DNA of 64,000 nucleotides from Pseudomonas sp. GD04091 (GTDB lineage: Bacteria; Pseudomonadota; Gammaproteobacteria; Pseudomonadales; Pseudomonadaceae): positions 1 to 64,000 of the forward strand of contig NZ_JAOEBG010000010.1 of the NCBI RefSeq assembly GCF_029836165.1. Direction: 5' to 3'. The notes under the pieces are model-generated. The model did not search any database and was not told the origin of the DNA. It saw only the letters and a program-made list of their open reading frames with translations. The position numbers and the translations under genes were made by a program. Shown piece after piece: positions 8,420 to 17,452 of this stretch (its first letter is position 1; each line of letters opens with the position of its first letter).

Positions 8420-8719
8420 ATGGGTCTGGTTGCAATCAACACCGTTGAGATCATTCCGGCCAACGGTTCGGCAGCCGCGCTCCAGGTGAAACTGGAAGGC
8501 TTGCTGGAGGTGTTGAATCGTACCTCGGGTTGTGTGGCGTACAGCCTGAAGCACGCGGTCTCATCGGATGAACGATGGATCATTACCGGCCACTGGGATT
8601 GCGTCGAGCGGATGACCGCGCACTTCCATCTGCAGTGCCTGAGCGTGCTGTTCGATCTGGTCGCCGAACGGCGGGTGACGGGGCTCTGTTTCAGAAGGTT
8701 CATGGCCTCGTCCCAATGA
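8420..8719 (+). CDS. Antibiotic-biosynthesis-monooxygenase-fold (ABM) protein
   Basis: A 99-residue protein with the dimeric alpha+beta barrel pattern of the ABM family: an N-terminal strand (GLVAINTVEIIPANG), a helix (LQVKLEGLLEVLNRTSGC), two strands (VAYSLKHAV, RWIITGHWD) and a final helix plus strand. Some ABM proteins oxidise quinones or degrade haem; many have no known activity. No haem-ligand Asn/Trp/His set of the IsdG type is evident. A strong GGGGAGGAA site precedes the ATG. Likely co-transcribed with the preceding gene. Confidence 0.7.
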   Translation: MGLVAINTVEIIPANGSAAALQVKLEGLLEVLNRTSGCVAYSLKHAVSSDERWIITGHWDCVERMTAHFHLQCLSVLFDLVAERRVTGLCFRRFMASSQ

Positions 8720-8723
8720 GCGA

Positions 8724-9650
8724 TCAGGTCGTGCCATGGCAGCCCTTCGCCAACGCCGCCTCCATCTCCCGCGCCTGAACCCGCAGTACCTGGCAGAACG
8801 GCTCCAGCACCGCCGAGGCTGGTCGGTGCTCCGGGCGGATCAGCATCACCTGGTAGGGCACCGAGATACGCAGCCTGCGAATCGGCAACCCACCCTGCCC
8901 CGCCTCCAGCCCGCTCAGCGGGTTGATGATCGCCACGCCCAGCCCTTGTCGGACCATCGCGCACACCGAGGCCGCGCTGGTGGTCTCGATGACCGTGCGC
9001 CGGTTCACCCCGGCCTCGCGAAAGTGCTGGTCGAGCTGTTGCCGGTAGCGGTCCAGGCTGGCCAGGTTGATGAAATCGATCTCGTGAAAATCCTGCAGTT
9101 CGAGCACCGTCCTGGCCTGCAACGGATGCCCCTCGGGCAGCACGCAGACCATGTCGGCGCTGAACAGCGGCTCCCCGACCGCGCCGCGCGGCACCTGCCC
9201 GGTTTCGGTCAGGCCCAGGTCATGCTGCTGGGCGACCAGCGACTCTTCCAGCAGCGGCGACTCCTGGGCGGCGATGCTCACGCTCACGCCCGGGTGTAGC
9301 TGGTGGAAGCGCTGGCAAGCCCTGGGCAGCAAGGTTTGCGAGAACAGCGGCAGGCAGGTGATGGCCAGCCGGCCCTGCTCGAAGTTGCGGATGGCCTGGG
9401 CGAAGCGGTCGATGCGCTCCAGGCCGACGAAGGCGCGCTCGACCTCTTCAATCAGCAACAAGGCCTGCGCCGTGGGCACCAGGCGCCCGCCTTCGCGCTC
9501 GAACAGGTTCAAACCGCTGACTTGCTCCATGCGCGCGAGCTCGCGGCTGACGGTGGGCTGCGAGGTGAACAGCAAACGGGCCGCACCGGTGACGCTGCCG
9601 GCGGCCATGATGGCGCGGAACACTTCGATATGGCGGATGGTGAGTTTCAT
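8724..9650 (-). CDS. LysR-type transcriptional regulator, probably of the adjacent decarboxylase gene
   Basis: A 308-residue LysR regulator. The winged HTH covers residues 1-62 (MKLTIRHIEVFRAIMAAGSV, then ARLLFTSQPTVSRELARME), followed by the two-lobed effector-binding domain (…LAITCLPLFSQTLLPRACQ; ASVCAMVRQGLGVAIINPLS). The start at 9648-9650 gives the normal family N-terminus. It is divergent from a diaminopimelate decarboxylase gene at 9878, the arrangement of lysR/lysA in enterobacteria, so control of that gene is likely. Its effector would then be a lysine-pathway metabolite, by inference. Confidence 0.9.
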   Translation of the reverse strand: MKLTIRHIEVFRAIMAAGSVTGAARLLFTSQPTVSRELARMEQVSGLNLFEREGGRLVPTAQALLLIEEVERAFVGLERIDRFAQAIRNFEQGRLAITCLPLFSQTLLPRACQRFHQLHPGVSVSIAAQESPLLEESLVAQQHDLGLTETGQVPRGAVGEPLFSADMVCVLPEGHPLQARTVLELQDFHEIDFINLASLDRYRQQLDQHFREAGVNRRTVIETTSAASVCAMVRQGLGVAIINPLSGLEAGQGGLPIRRLRISVPYQVMLIRPEHRPASAVLEPFCQVLRVQAREMEAALAKGCHGTT

Positions 9651-9686
9651 GGGGCTATGCAGGATCTCTGAGGGCTCGTAGCTCAT

Positions 9687-9770
9687 TGTGGGAGCGGGTC
9701 TACCCGCGAACACCGGCAACGCCGGTGCCATCCAGCGTGTCGCCTGCTCGCGGGTAAACCCGCTCCCACA
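9687..9770. repeat. REP element pair inside the lysR/lysA intergenic region
   Basis: Inverted arms TGTGGGAGCGGGTCTACCCG and CGGGTAAACCCGCTCCCACA face each other around a ~40-bp centre that itself holds a smaller inverted repeat (CACCGGCAACGCCGGTG). Confidence 0.8.
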
Positions 9771-9877
9771 GGGCTCGCGCAGATATATCAAATATGAATC
9801 GACTAGGGAAAAATAGCTATTTTTCTGGATCAGGCAACTCCCTCACCATCGGTGTATCCACTACAAGGAACACCACC

Positions 9878-11107
9878 ATGACCACCACCCTCCTGGCCGA
9901 CGCCGTGCGCCAGCACGGCTCCCCGTTGTGGGCGTACGACGCCCAGACCATCCAGCAGCGCATCGACCAGCTCAAGCAGCACTTCGATACGGTCCGTTTC
10001 GCGCAGAAGGCCAACCCCAACCTGCACGTCCTGCGCCTGATGCGCGAGCGCGGCCTGGTGCTCGACGCCGTGTCGCTGGGTGAGATGGAGCGGGCCTTCG
10101 CGGCGGGCGCGACGGTGGACGGCGACCCGGCCGGCGTGGTGCTGACCTGCGACGTGCTCGACCAGCCCACCCTGACCCGAGCAGTCGAGACGAAGATCGA
10201 GGTCAATGCCGGCTCCATCGACATGCTCCGCCAGCTGGGCGAGCGCTCTCCCGGGCATCGGGTATGGCTGCGCATCAACCCCGGCTTCGGCCACGGCCAT
10301 AGTCGCAAGACCAACACCGGTGGCGAAAACAGCAAGCACGGCATCTGGCACGAGCAACTGCCCGAGGCGCTGGCTTGCGTGAAACAGCACGGCCTGCACC
10401 TGGTGGGCGTGCACATGCATATCGGCTCCGGCGTGGACTACCAGCACCTGGAGCAGGTGGCTGGCGCGATGGTCGGGCTGATCGGCCAACTGGGCGTGGA
10501 CATAGAGGCCTTCTCCATCGGTGGCGGGCTGTCCACGCCTTACCGTGGCGACGACCAGCCGGTGGACCTGCAACGCTACGCCCGCACCTGGGCAGTGGCG
10601 CGGGCTGAGATCGAAGCCATGCTCGGCCATCCCGTGCGCATGGAGATCGAGCCGGGGCGTTTCCTGGTGGCGGAGTCGGGGTGCCTGGTGACCGAGGTGC
10701 GCGCCGTCAAGCAGATGGGCGACAGGCACTACATCCTGGTCGACGCCGGCTTCAATGACCTGATGCGCCCGGCGATGTACGGTGCCTATCACCGCATGAG
10801 CCTGTTCGATGCCGTGGGCCGTCCCGTGAGCCGCCCGCTGCAACCGACCGTGGTGGCCGGGCCGCTGTGCGAGTCGGGGGATGTGTTCACCCAGAACGAC
10901 GAGGAGCTGACACCGCAGCAACTGCCAGAGGCCAAGGTAGGTGACCTGCTGGTAATTCACGATGCGGGGGCTTACGGGGCGTCGATGTCGTCGAACTACA
11001 ACAGCCGCCCGTTGCTGCCTGAGTTTCTGATCGAACAGGGCAACCTGCGCATGATCCGCCGACGCCAGACCGTACAGGAGCTTCTGGCACTGGAGCTGGG
11101 TGTATAA
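9878..11107 (+). CDS. lysA: Diaminopimelate decarboxylase-type PLP enzyme
   Basis: A 409-residue fold-III PLP decarboxylase of the DapDC/ornithine decarboxylase family; lysA enzymes decarboxylate meso-diaminopimelate to lysine in the cytosol. The PLP lysine is K44 in RFAQKANPN; the HMHIGSG motif, a phosphate-binding glycine-rich SIGGGLST, the EPGRFLV segment and a CESGDVF motif with the catalytic-type cysteine are all present. ATG at 9878 follows AAGGAACACC. The divergent LysR regulator supports a lysA role, though Pseudomonas often carries a second lysA elsewhere, so this copy could be a paralogue with a shifted substrate. Confidence 0.85.
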   Translation: MTTTLLADAVRQHGSPLWAYDAQTIQQRIDQLKQHFDTVRFAQKANPNLHVLRLMRERGLVLDAVSLGEMERAFAAGATVDGDPAGVVLTCDVLDQPTLTRAVETKIEVNAGSIDMLRQLGERSPGHRVWLRINPGFGHGHSRKTNTGGENSKHGIWHEQLPEALACVKQHGLHLVGVHMHIGSGVDYQHLEQVAGAMVGLIGQLGVDIEAFSIGGGLSTPYRGDDQPVDLQRYARTWAVARAEIEAMLGHPVRMEIEPGRFLVAESGCLVTEVRAVKQMGDRHYILVDAGFNDLMRPAMYGAYHRMSLFDAVGRPVSRPLQPTVVAGPLCESGDVFTQNDEELTPQQLPEAKVGDLLVIHDAGAYGASMSSNYNSRPLLPEFLIEQGNLRMIRRRQTVQELLALELGV

Positions 11108-11120
11108 AGCCCAGCTTTGC

Positions 11121-11252
11121 CTGTGGGAGCGGCCTTGCGTCGCGAAAGGGGCGCGCAGCGGCCCCAGATTCCGAGCCACCATCGAAATTGCTGGGGGCTG
11201 CTTTGCAGCCCTTTCCGACCGGTCCGACGCCTCGGCAAGGCCGCTCCCGCAG
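11121..11252. repeat. REP element pair between convergent genes
   Basis: Left arm CTGTGGGAGCGGCCTTGCGT and right arm GGCAAGGCCGCTCCCGCAGG form an inverted pair with a smaller GGGGCC-type stem inside. It lies between the decarboxylase (+) and kdpE (-), where it could also act as a bidirectional terminator. Confidence 0.8.
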
Positions 11253-11302
11253 GGGAACAGTTCCCTGCGCGACAGCGCAGCCCGGAAGGGCTGTGTGATC
11301 TC

Positions 11303-11998
11303 CTACAGGGCCGGCGTCACCAGTCGATACCCCACTCCCGCCTCGGTGATAATGAACCGTGGCGCCATCGGATCATCCCCCAGCTTCTGCCTCAGGTGGC
11401 CCACCACAATGCGCAGATAGTGGGTATCGTCGACATGGGTCGGGCCCCAGATGTCCTTGAGCAACTGCTGCTGGGTGATCACCCGCCCCGGATGCCCGGC
11501 CAGTTGCGCCAGCAACGCATACTCTTTGCGCGTCAGCGCCACCTCGGCCCCGTCCAGCGTCACCTTGCGAAAGGCGAAATCCACCACCAGCGGTCCGAAG
11601 CTCGCCGCCGATGACAGCGTGCCAGCCTGCGGCGCCTGGCGCAGCAGCGCCCGCACCCGGGCGAGGAACTCCTGGATGCCGAACGGCTTGGTCACGTAGT
11701 CGTTGGCCCCGCCATCCAGCGCATCGACCTTCTGCACTTCGCTGGCGCGCACCGACAGCACCATCACCGGCACCGCGCTCCATTCACGCAGCTCACGCAG
11801 CACCTGCTGGCCGTCCATGTCCGGCAGGCCGAGGTCGAGCACCACCAGGTCGGGCTTGTTCAGTGCGGCCTGGCTCAACCCTTCCGTGCCGGTGGCGGCC
11901 TCGATCACCTTGTAGCCCTGGGATACCAGGCTGATGCGCAGGAACTTGCGGATCTGCGGTTCGTCGTCGATGACCAGCAGGGTGGCGGCTTGGCTCAT
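11303..11998 (-). CDS. kdpE: KdpE response regulator of K+ uptake
   Basis: A 231-residue OmpR-type response regulator. The receiver domain (1-115) has the acidic pair IDDEP at 10-14, phospho-acceptor D55 in VVLDLGLPD and the conserved lysine in VTKPFG; the C-terminal winged helix (~130-228) includes LTRKEYALLAQLA and THYLRIVVGHLRQKLGDDP. It is phosphorylated by KdpD and activates kdpFABC under K+ limitation or ionic stress. Its ATG overlaps the end of kdpD by 4 bp, giving translational coupling. Confidence 0.97.
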   Translation of the reverse strand: MSQAATLLVIDDEPQIRKFLRISLVSQGYKVIEAATGTEGLSQAALNKPDLVVLDLGLPDMDGQQVLRELREWSAVPVMVLSVRASEVQKVDALDGGANDYVTKPFGIQEFLARVRALLRQAPQAGTLSSAASFGPLVVDFAFRKVTLDGAEVALTRKEYALLAQLAGHPGRVITQQQLLKDIWGPTHVDDTHYLRIVVGHLRQKLGDDPMAPRFIITEAGVGYRLVTPAL

Positions 11999-14649
11999 GG
12001 GGCTTCACTTTCGCTATCGGGTTGGGTCGGCAGCGGCAAGCATAGAGTGATGCAGGTGCCCTGGCCATCGATGCCGTCACTGACCAGGATGCGCCCGCCA
12101 TGGGCGCCGATCATGCCTTGGCAGATCGCCAGGCCAAGGCCGGTGCCCTGCCCGCCGCGGTCGCCACGGGCGGCGGTGTAGAACATGTCGAAGATCTTTT
12201 CGCGCTCGTCCTGGGGAATGCCGGGGCCCTCGTCGGCAACGGCGAAGCACAGTTGCTCATCGCGCACCGAGACTTGCAGCTCCAGCCGACCATTGGCCGG
12301 GGAGAAACGGGCGGCGTTTTCCAGCACATTGATCAGCGCCTGCTCGATCAACGCCGCATGCACGAACAGCAACGGCAGCTCGGGCGGGACCTCGGTGTGC
12401 ACACGCAAGGGCGCCAGCACCACGCGCAGGCGATTGAGGGCACTGCCGACGATATCGGCCGGGGCCACCCAGTCGCGGGCCAGCTTCAACGTGCCGTGAC
12501 CGAGGCGGGTCATGTCCAGCAGGTTCTGGATATAGCGGTCCAGGCGCTCGGCTTCGTTGCGGGTACCTTCGAGCAGCTCGCGACGATCATCCGGGGGGAT
12601 GGCGTCGCCCAGGGCCAGCAGGCTGTCGATGCTGCCGCGCATCGAGGTCAACGGTGTGCGCAGGTCGTGGGATACCGAGGCGAGCAAGGCGCTGCGCAGT
12701 TGCTCGGTTTCACCGTGCAGGCGGGCGGCCTCCAGCTGCTCGCCCAGGCGGGCGCGGGCCAGGGCCTGGGCCAGGGGCTGGGCAAGCGCCATCAGCAGGC
12801 GGCGGCGTTGCGCGCTCAGTGGTTCGCCATCGCGTGGACGTATGCCGAGCAGCGCGAGGGGTTGGTCTTCCACCGCCAGCGGCCACCACCACCAGCGGCC
12901 GTGGGGCAAGGTGTCGCTGCCGAAGCCTGCGGCCTGGCCATGCTGCCAGGCCCACTCGGCGGCGGCGCGTTCATTGTCGGTGAAGGCATGGGTGCCGCCA
13001 CTGGCGATTTGCAGCAGGCCGTCGGCGCTGCGCTCCATCAGGCATACCTGCACGTCCTGCCAGCCATCCATATGCTGGCCGGCGGCGCTGAACACGGCCT
13101 GGCGGTCGGTGGCCACGGTCAGGCGGCGCGACAGGTCGAGCAACTGGTTGGTCTGCGCCTGGGTTTCGCGCAGGGCCTGCAACTGGCGACGCTGGCGAGC
13201 GGCAAGGTTGCCGGTAAGCGCGGCCATCAGCAGGAAGAACACCAATGTCAGCACGTCCTCTTCCCGCTGGATGGCGAAGGAGAAGTTCGGCGGGATGAAC
13301 AGGAAGTCGTAGGTCAGGAACGACAACGCCGCGCAGGCCAGCGCCGGGCCCAGGCTGCTGCGTACCGCCACCAGCAGCACGGCGGCGAGGAACACCAGGG
13401 AGATGTTGGGCAGCGCCAGCATGCTCGACACCGCCCAGGCCAGGCCGGTAGCCAGCATCGTGGCGAACAGCGCCAGCAGGTAGTGACGCCATACCCACAC
13501 GCGCTTGACCGCCGCCCGGGCCGGTTGCGGCTGGGCGTCGCGATCGAGCACGTTGATTTCCAGGCCGTGGCTTTCGCGCAGCAGGCGCGCGGCGACGCCC
13601 GCTCCGAAGAGGCGCCGGCGCAGCAGGTCGCGGGACTGGCCCACCAGCACCAGGCTGGCGCGACGCTCGGCGGCATGCTGGATCAGCGTGCGCGCCACCT
13701 CGCCTGCGCGCAGCAGCACCACTTCGCCACCAAGGCGCTCGGCCAACTGCTGGGCGGCCTGCAGACGGTGGCGAGCGGTTTCGTCGCGCAAGCGGCCGTT
13801 ATCCACGTGTACCGCGCTCCAGGGCAGGTGGCGGCGCTGGGCGACGCGGCTGGCATGGCGCACCAGACGCTCGGCCTGGTCGTCGCCATCGATGCCCACC
13901 AACAACCGCCCGCGCAGGGCCGGTGCTTCCTGGCCGCGCTGGCGGTAGCCGCTGGCGAGGTCCGCATCGACCTGGGCGGCGGCGGTATGCATGGCCAGCT
14001 CGCGCAGGGCGGTGAGGTTGGTCTGGGAGAAATAAGCCTCGATGGCAGCCCGCGCCTGCTCGGGCACGTACACCTTGCCTTCGCGCAGGCGCTCGAGCAG
14101 CTCGCGCGGCGGCAGGTCGATCAGCACCAGCTCGAAGGCTTCCTGCAGCACCCAGTCGGGTAGCGTCTCGCGCACCTGCACGCCGGTGATGTCGCGGACC
14201 TTGTCATTGAGGCTTTCCAGGTGCTGGACGTTGACCGTGGTGTACACGTCGATGCCGGCGGCAAGCAGCTCCTGCACATCCTGCCAGCGCTTGGCGTGGC
14301 GGCTGCCGGGGGCGTTGGTGTGGGCCAGCTCGTCGACCAGCACCAACGGCGGCGCGGCCTTGAGCAGGCCGTCGAGGTCCATTTCCTCCAGCTTCACGCC
14401 GCGGTACTCGCTACGCAGCAGCGGTTGCTGGGTCAGGCCGCCGAGCAGGGCCTCGGTTTCGGCGCGGCCGTGGGTCTCGACCACCCCGGCCACCACCTGC
14501 ACGCCCTGACGCTGCTGGGCGTGGGCGGCCTGCAGCATGGCGAACGTCTTGCCGACCCCGGGCGCGGCGCCAAGAAATACCTTGAGCCGGCCCCGGCCTT
14601 CGCGGGGCAGGCCCGCCAACAGCGCGTCGGCGCGGGCGGAGTCATTCAT
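11995..14649 (-). CDS. kdpD: KdpD osmosensitive K+ sensor histidine kinase
   Basis: An 884-residue membrane sensor with the standard KdpD order: N-terminal KdpD domain with a Walker-like GAAPGVGKTFAM (about 27-38), a USP-like domain (~240-370), four closely spaced membrane helices (~395-490), a GAF-like region, then HisKA with phospho-acceptor H661 in SVSHDLRTPLTSM and a HATPase domain (VLENAARFSP, DEGPGIP, GTGLGLAI). It senses K+ limitation and phosphorylates KdpE. A REP pair separates it from kdpC, so kdpDE may be less strongly expressed than kdpFABC or have its own promoter. Confidence 0.97.
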   Translation of the reverse strand: MNDSARADALLAGLPREGRGRLKVFLGAAPGVGKTFAMLQAAHAQQRQGVQVVAGVVETHGRAETEALLGGLTQQPLLRSEYRGVKLEEMDLDGLLKAAPPLVLVDELAHTNAPGSRHAKRWQDVQELLAAGIDVYTTVNVQHLESLNDKVRDITGVQVRETLPDWVLQEAFELVLIDLPPRELLERLREGKVYVPEQARAAIEAYFSQTNLTALRELAMHTAAAQVDADLASGYRQRGQEAPALRGRLLVGIDGDDQAERLVRHASRVAQRRHLPWSAVHVDNGRLRDETARHRLQAAQQLAERLGGEVVLLRAGEVARTLIQHAAERRASLVLVGQSRDLLRRRLFGAGVAARLLRESHGLEINVLDRDAQPQPARAAVKRVWVWRHYLLALFATMLATGLAWAVSSMLALPNISLVFLAAVLLVAVRSSLGPALACAALSFLTYDFLFIPPNFSFAIQREEDVLTLVFFLLMAALTGNLAARQRRQLQALRETQAQTNQLLDLSRRLTVATDRQAVFSAAGQHMDGWQDVQVCLMERSADGLLQIASGGTHAFTDNERAAAEWAWQHGQAAGFGSDTLPHGRWWWWPLAVEDQPLALLGIRPRDGEPLSAQRRRLLMALAQPLAQALARARLGEQLEAARLHGETEQLRSALLASVSHDLRTPLTSMRGSIDSLLALGDAIPPDDRRELLEGTRNEAERLDRYIQNLLDMTRLGHGTLKLARDWVAPADIVGSALNRLRVVLAPLRVHTEVPPELPLLFVHAALIEQALINVLENAARFSPANGRLELQVSVRDEQLCFAVADEGPGIPQDEREKIFDMFYTAARGDRGGQGTGLGLAICQGMIGAHGGRILVSDGIDGQGTCITLCLPLPTQPDSESEAP

Positions 14650-14676
14650 GTTTCATCCTTTGCTTGTTCACGGTCA

Positions 14677-14797
14677 CTGTGGGAGCGGCCTTGTATCGCG
14701 AAAGGGCCGCAAAGCGGCCCCAGGATTTCAGCGGTGGCGCTACGATTGCCGGGGCTGCTGCGCAGCCCTTACCGCGACGCAAGGCCGCTCCCACAGG
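14677..14797. repeat. REP element pair between kdpC and kdpD
   Basis: Arms CTGTGGGAGCGGCCTTGTAT and ACGCAAGGCCGCTCCCACAG are inverted around a ~80-bp centre with further GGGCCGC-type stems. It is inside the kdp gene cluster. Confidence 0.85.
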
Positions 14798-14810
14798 TGA
14801 TTGTTCACCC

Positions 14811-15374
14811 TCAGTGCACGGCCATCGGCGCCAGACGCTCCAGCGCCTGGTTAAGCGCCAGCACATTCACCACCGGCGGCCCGACCAGTGGACGCAGGGT
14901 GGCGTCATTCACCAGCGCTTGCAAGCGCTCTTGCGCGACCTGCCGTGCAGCCGCCACACGCGGCAGCTGGTAAGCGATGGCCTCAGGCGGCAGGTGCGGA
15001 TCCAGGCCACTGCCGGAGGTGGTCAGCAGGGCCTGGGGGACCGGCCCCAGCTGCGCCTGGTATTGCGCGGCGGCATCGCCCTTGACCCGCTCGGCCAGCG
15101 CCGGGTTGCTCGGCGACAGGTTGCTCGCGCCGCTGGCCACGGTGGCATAGGCCGCCGCCGAAGGCCGCGACTGGAACCAGCCCTCACCCTTGAACTCCTG
15201 GGCGATCAGGGCCGAGCCACGCACCTCGCCGCGGTCGTCGCGCACCAGGCTGCCATTGGCTTGGTCAGGGAAGGCGACCTGGGCAATGCCGGTCACCGCC
15301 AGGGGGTACAGCGCGCCGGTGACCACGGTCATCAGCAGGACCAGGCTCAGGGCCGGACGTACATAGGCACTCAT
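14811..15374 (-). CDS. kdpC: KdpC subunit of K+-transporting ATPase
   Basis: A 187-residue subunit with one N-terminal membrane helix ([21 protein letters not shown]) and a large periplasmic domain carrying the family motifs LIAQEF, FQSRPSA and [12 protein letters not shown]. It stabilises the KdpFABC complex and is needed for its activity. The ATG at 15372-15374 is 8 nt after AAGGAG, whereas the in-frame GTG at 15383 would lie too close to that site, so the ATG is preferred. It follows kdpB by a few bases. Confidence 0.96.
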   Translation of the reverse strand: MSAYVRPALSLVLLMTVVTGALYPLAVTGIAQVAFPDQANGSLVRDDRGEVRGSALIAQEFKGEGWFQSRPSAAAYATVASGASNLSPSNPALAERVKGDAAAQYQAQLGPVPQALLTTSGSGLDPHLPPEAIAYQLPRVAAARQVAQERLQALVNDATLRPLVGPPVVNVLALNQALERLAPMAVH

Positions 15375-15387
15375 GTCATTCACTCCT

Positions 15388-17445
15388 TCAAACCAGGTGC
15401 AGCGCGTTGAGCAGCATGTCGATCAGCTTGATCCCGGCGAACGGCACGACAATGCCGCCCAGGCCGTAGATCAGCAGGTTGCGCCGCAGCAGGTGGGCGG
15501 CGCTGGCGGCCTGCACCCGCACCCCGCGCAGGGCCAGGGGAATCAGCACGATGATGATCAGTGCGTTGAACACGATCGCCGAGAGGATCGCGCTCTGCGG
15601 GCTGGCCAGGTGCATCAGGTTGAGCACGCCCAGTTGCGGGTAGATGGCGGCGAACAGCGCCGGCAGGATGGCGAAGTACTTGGCCACGTCGTTGGCGATG
15701 GAGAAAGTGGTCAGCGCGCCGCGGGTCACCAGCAGCTCCTTGCCCACCTGCACCACGTCCAGCAGCTTGGTCGGGTCGCTGTCCAGGTCGACCATGTTGG
15801 CGGCCTCGCGGGCGGCCTGGGTGCCGTCGTTCATGGCCATGCCCACGTCGGCCTGGGCCAGGGCCGGGGCGTCGTTGGCGCCGTCGCCGCACATGGCGAC
15901 CAGACGGCCGTCGTTCTGCTCCTGGCGGATGCGCGCCAGCTTCTTCTCCGGGGTGGCTTCGGCGAGCACGTCGTCCACGCCCGCCTCGGCGGCAATGGCG
16001 GCGGCGGTCAGCGGGTTGTCGCCGGTGACCATCACGGTGCGGATGCCGAGCTTGCGCAGTTCGGCGAAACGCTCGCGGATGCCGGGCTTGACCACGTCCT
16101 TGAGGTGGATCACGCCGAGCAGGCGCTTGTCGACGCACACCAGCAGCGGCGTGCCACCGCTCTGGGCGATGCGCTCGACTTCACGGGCCAGCGCGGCGGG
16201 CAGCTCCAGGCGTTGCAGGCCGCAGAAGGACAGGACCGCGTCGACGGCACCCTTGCGGTAGCGGTGCTGCTGGAAGTCGATGCCCGACAGGCGGGTTTCG
16301 GCGCTGAAGGCGATGGCCTCGTACTGATCGGCCGCTGGCTCGGCGAAATCATGCAGCTGGCGCAGGTACTCGACGATCGACTTGCCCTCGGCGGTGTCGT
16401 CGGCCAGGGAGGCGAGCAACGCCCCCTCCCCCAGTTCCCTGGCGGTTACGCCCGAGGCGGCATGCAGGGCGCTGCAGCGACGGTTGCCGAAGGTGATGGT
16501 GCCGGTCTTGTCGAGCATCAGGGTGTGCACGTCACCGGCCGCCTCCACCGCACGGCCGGAACGGGCGATCACGTTCAGCCGCACCAGGCGGTCCATGCCG
16601 GCGATACCGATGGCCGAGAGCAGGCCACCGATGGTGGTCGGGATCAGCGTCACCAGCAGCGCGGCGAGGAAGATCAACGGCAGGTCGCCACCGGCGAAGT
16701 GGGCGAACGGCTGCAGGGTCACCACCACGATCAGGAAGATCAGGGTGAGGCCGATCAGCAGGATGTCCAGGGCGATTTCGTTGGGGGTCTTCTGCCGCTT
16801 GGCGCCTTCGACCAGGGCGATCATGCGGTCCAGGGTCGACTCGCCCGGGTTGCTGGTGATGCGGATCAGCAGCCAGTCGGAGACCAGGCGGGTGTTGCCG
16901 GTGACGGCCGAGCGGTCGCCGCCGGACTCGCGGATCACCGGGGCGGATTCGCCGGTAATGGCCGCCTCGTTGACGGCGGCGATGCCTTCGAGCACCTCGC
17001 CGTCACCGGGGATCAGCTCGCCGGCCACCACCCGTACCACATCATGCTTGCGCAGTTGGGTGGCGGCGACGGACTCGAACGCGCCATCGCTCTTGCGGCG
17101 CTTGGCGATCAGGCCCTGGGTGCCAGCCTTGAGGCTGTCGGCACGAGCCTTGCCACGGCCCTCCGCCAGCGCTTCGGCAAAGTTGGCGAACAGCACGGTG
17201 AACCACAGCCACAGGGCGATCTGCACCGCCACGCCGGTGCTCACTCCGCTGCCGGGAGCGAAGCACAGCAGGGTGGTCAGCACGGCGGTGAGGGCCACCA
17301 CCAGCATCACCGGGGCGCGCTTGAGCTGACGCGGGTCGAGCTTGACGAAAGCCTGGACCAGGGCCGGGCGCCACAACGCGCTGAAGCGAGTCTGGTCCTT
17401 GGCGCCATGGCGCGCTTTCACTTCGGGAAGGGGCATGTTCATCAT
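15388..17445 (-). CDS. kdpB: KdpB, catalytic P-type ATPase subunit
   Basis: A 685-residue P-type ATPase. The phosphorylated Asp is D312 in [12 protein letters not shown]; the TGES actuator loop appears as [10 protein letters not shown], and the hinge motif as [18 protein letters not shown]. Seven membrane segments can be picked out. It hydrolyses ATP to drive K+ uptake through KdpA. Several Met codons lie at the N-terminus (17445, 17442, 17436); the first is used, and length is as in other KdpB (E. coli 682). Part of the kdpFABC operon. Confidence 0.97.
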   Translation of the reverse strand: MMNMPLPEVKARHGAKDQTRFSALWRPALVQAFVKLDPRQLKRAPVMLVVALTAVLTTLLCFAPGSGVSTGVAVQIALWLWFTVLFANFAEALAEGRGKARADSLKAGTQGLIAKRRKSDGAFESVAATQLRKHDVVRVVAGELIPGDGEVLEGIAAVNEAAITGESAPVIRESGGDRSAVTGNTRLVSDWLLIRITSNPGESTLDRMIALVEGAKRQKTPNEIALDILLIGLTLIFLIVVVTLQPFAHFAGGDLPLIFLAALLVTLIPTTIGGLLSAIGIAGMDRLVRLNVIARSGRAVEAAGDVHTLMLDKTGTITFGNRRCSALHAASGVTARELGEGALLASLADDTAEGKSIVEYLRQLHDFAEPAADQYEAIAFSAETRLSGIDFQQHRYRKGAVDAVLSFCGLQRLELPAALAREVERIAQSGGTPLLVCVDKRLLGVIHLKDVVKPGIRERFAELRKLGIRTVMVTGDNPLTAAAIAAEAGVDDVLAEATPEKKLARIRQEQNDGRLVAMCGDGANDAPALAQADVGMAMNDGTQAAREAANMVDLDSDPTKLLDVVQVGKELLVTRGALTTFSIANDVAKYFAILPALFAAIYPQLGVLNLMHLASPQSAILSAIVFNALIIIVLIPLALRGVRVQAASAAHLLRRNLLIYGLGGIVVPFAGIKLIDMLLNALHLV

Positions 17446-17452
17446 CGATTCC

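Noticed and set aside
12100..14163. Long open frame opposite kdpD (687 codons, plus strand)
   Set aside because: It is antisense to a clear kdpD with all motifs and has low-complexity Gly/His/Gln-rich translation typical of GC-rich shadow frames.
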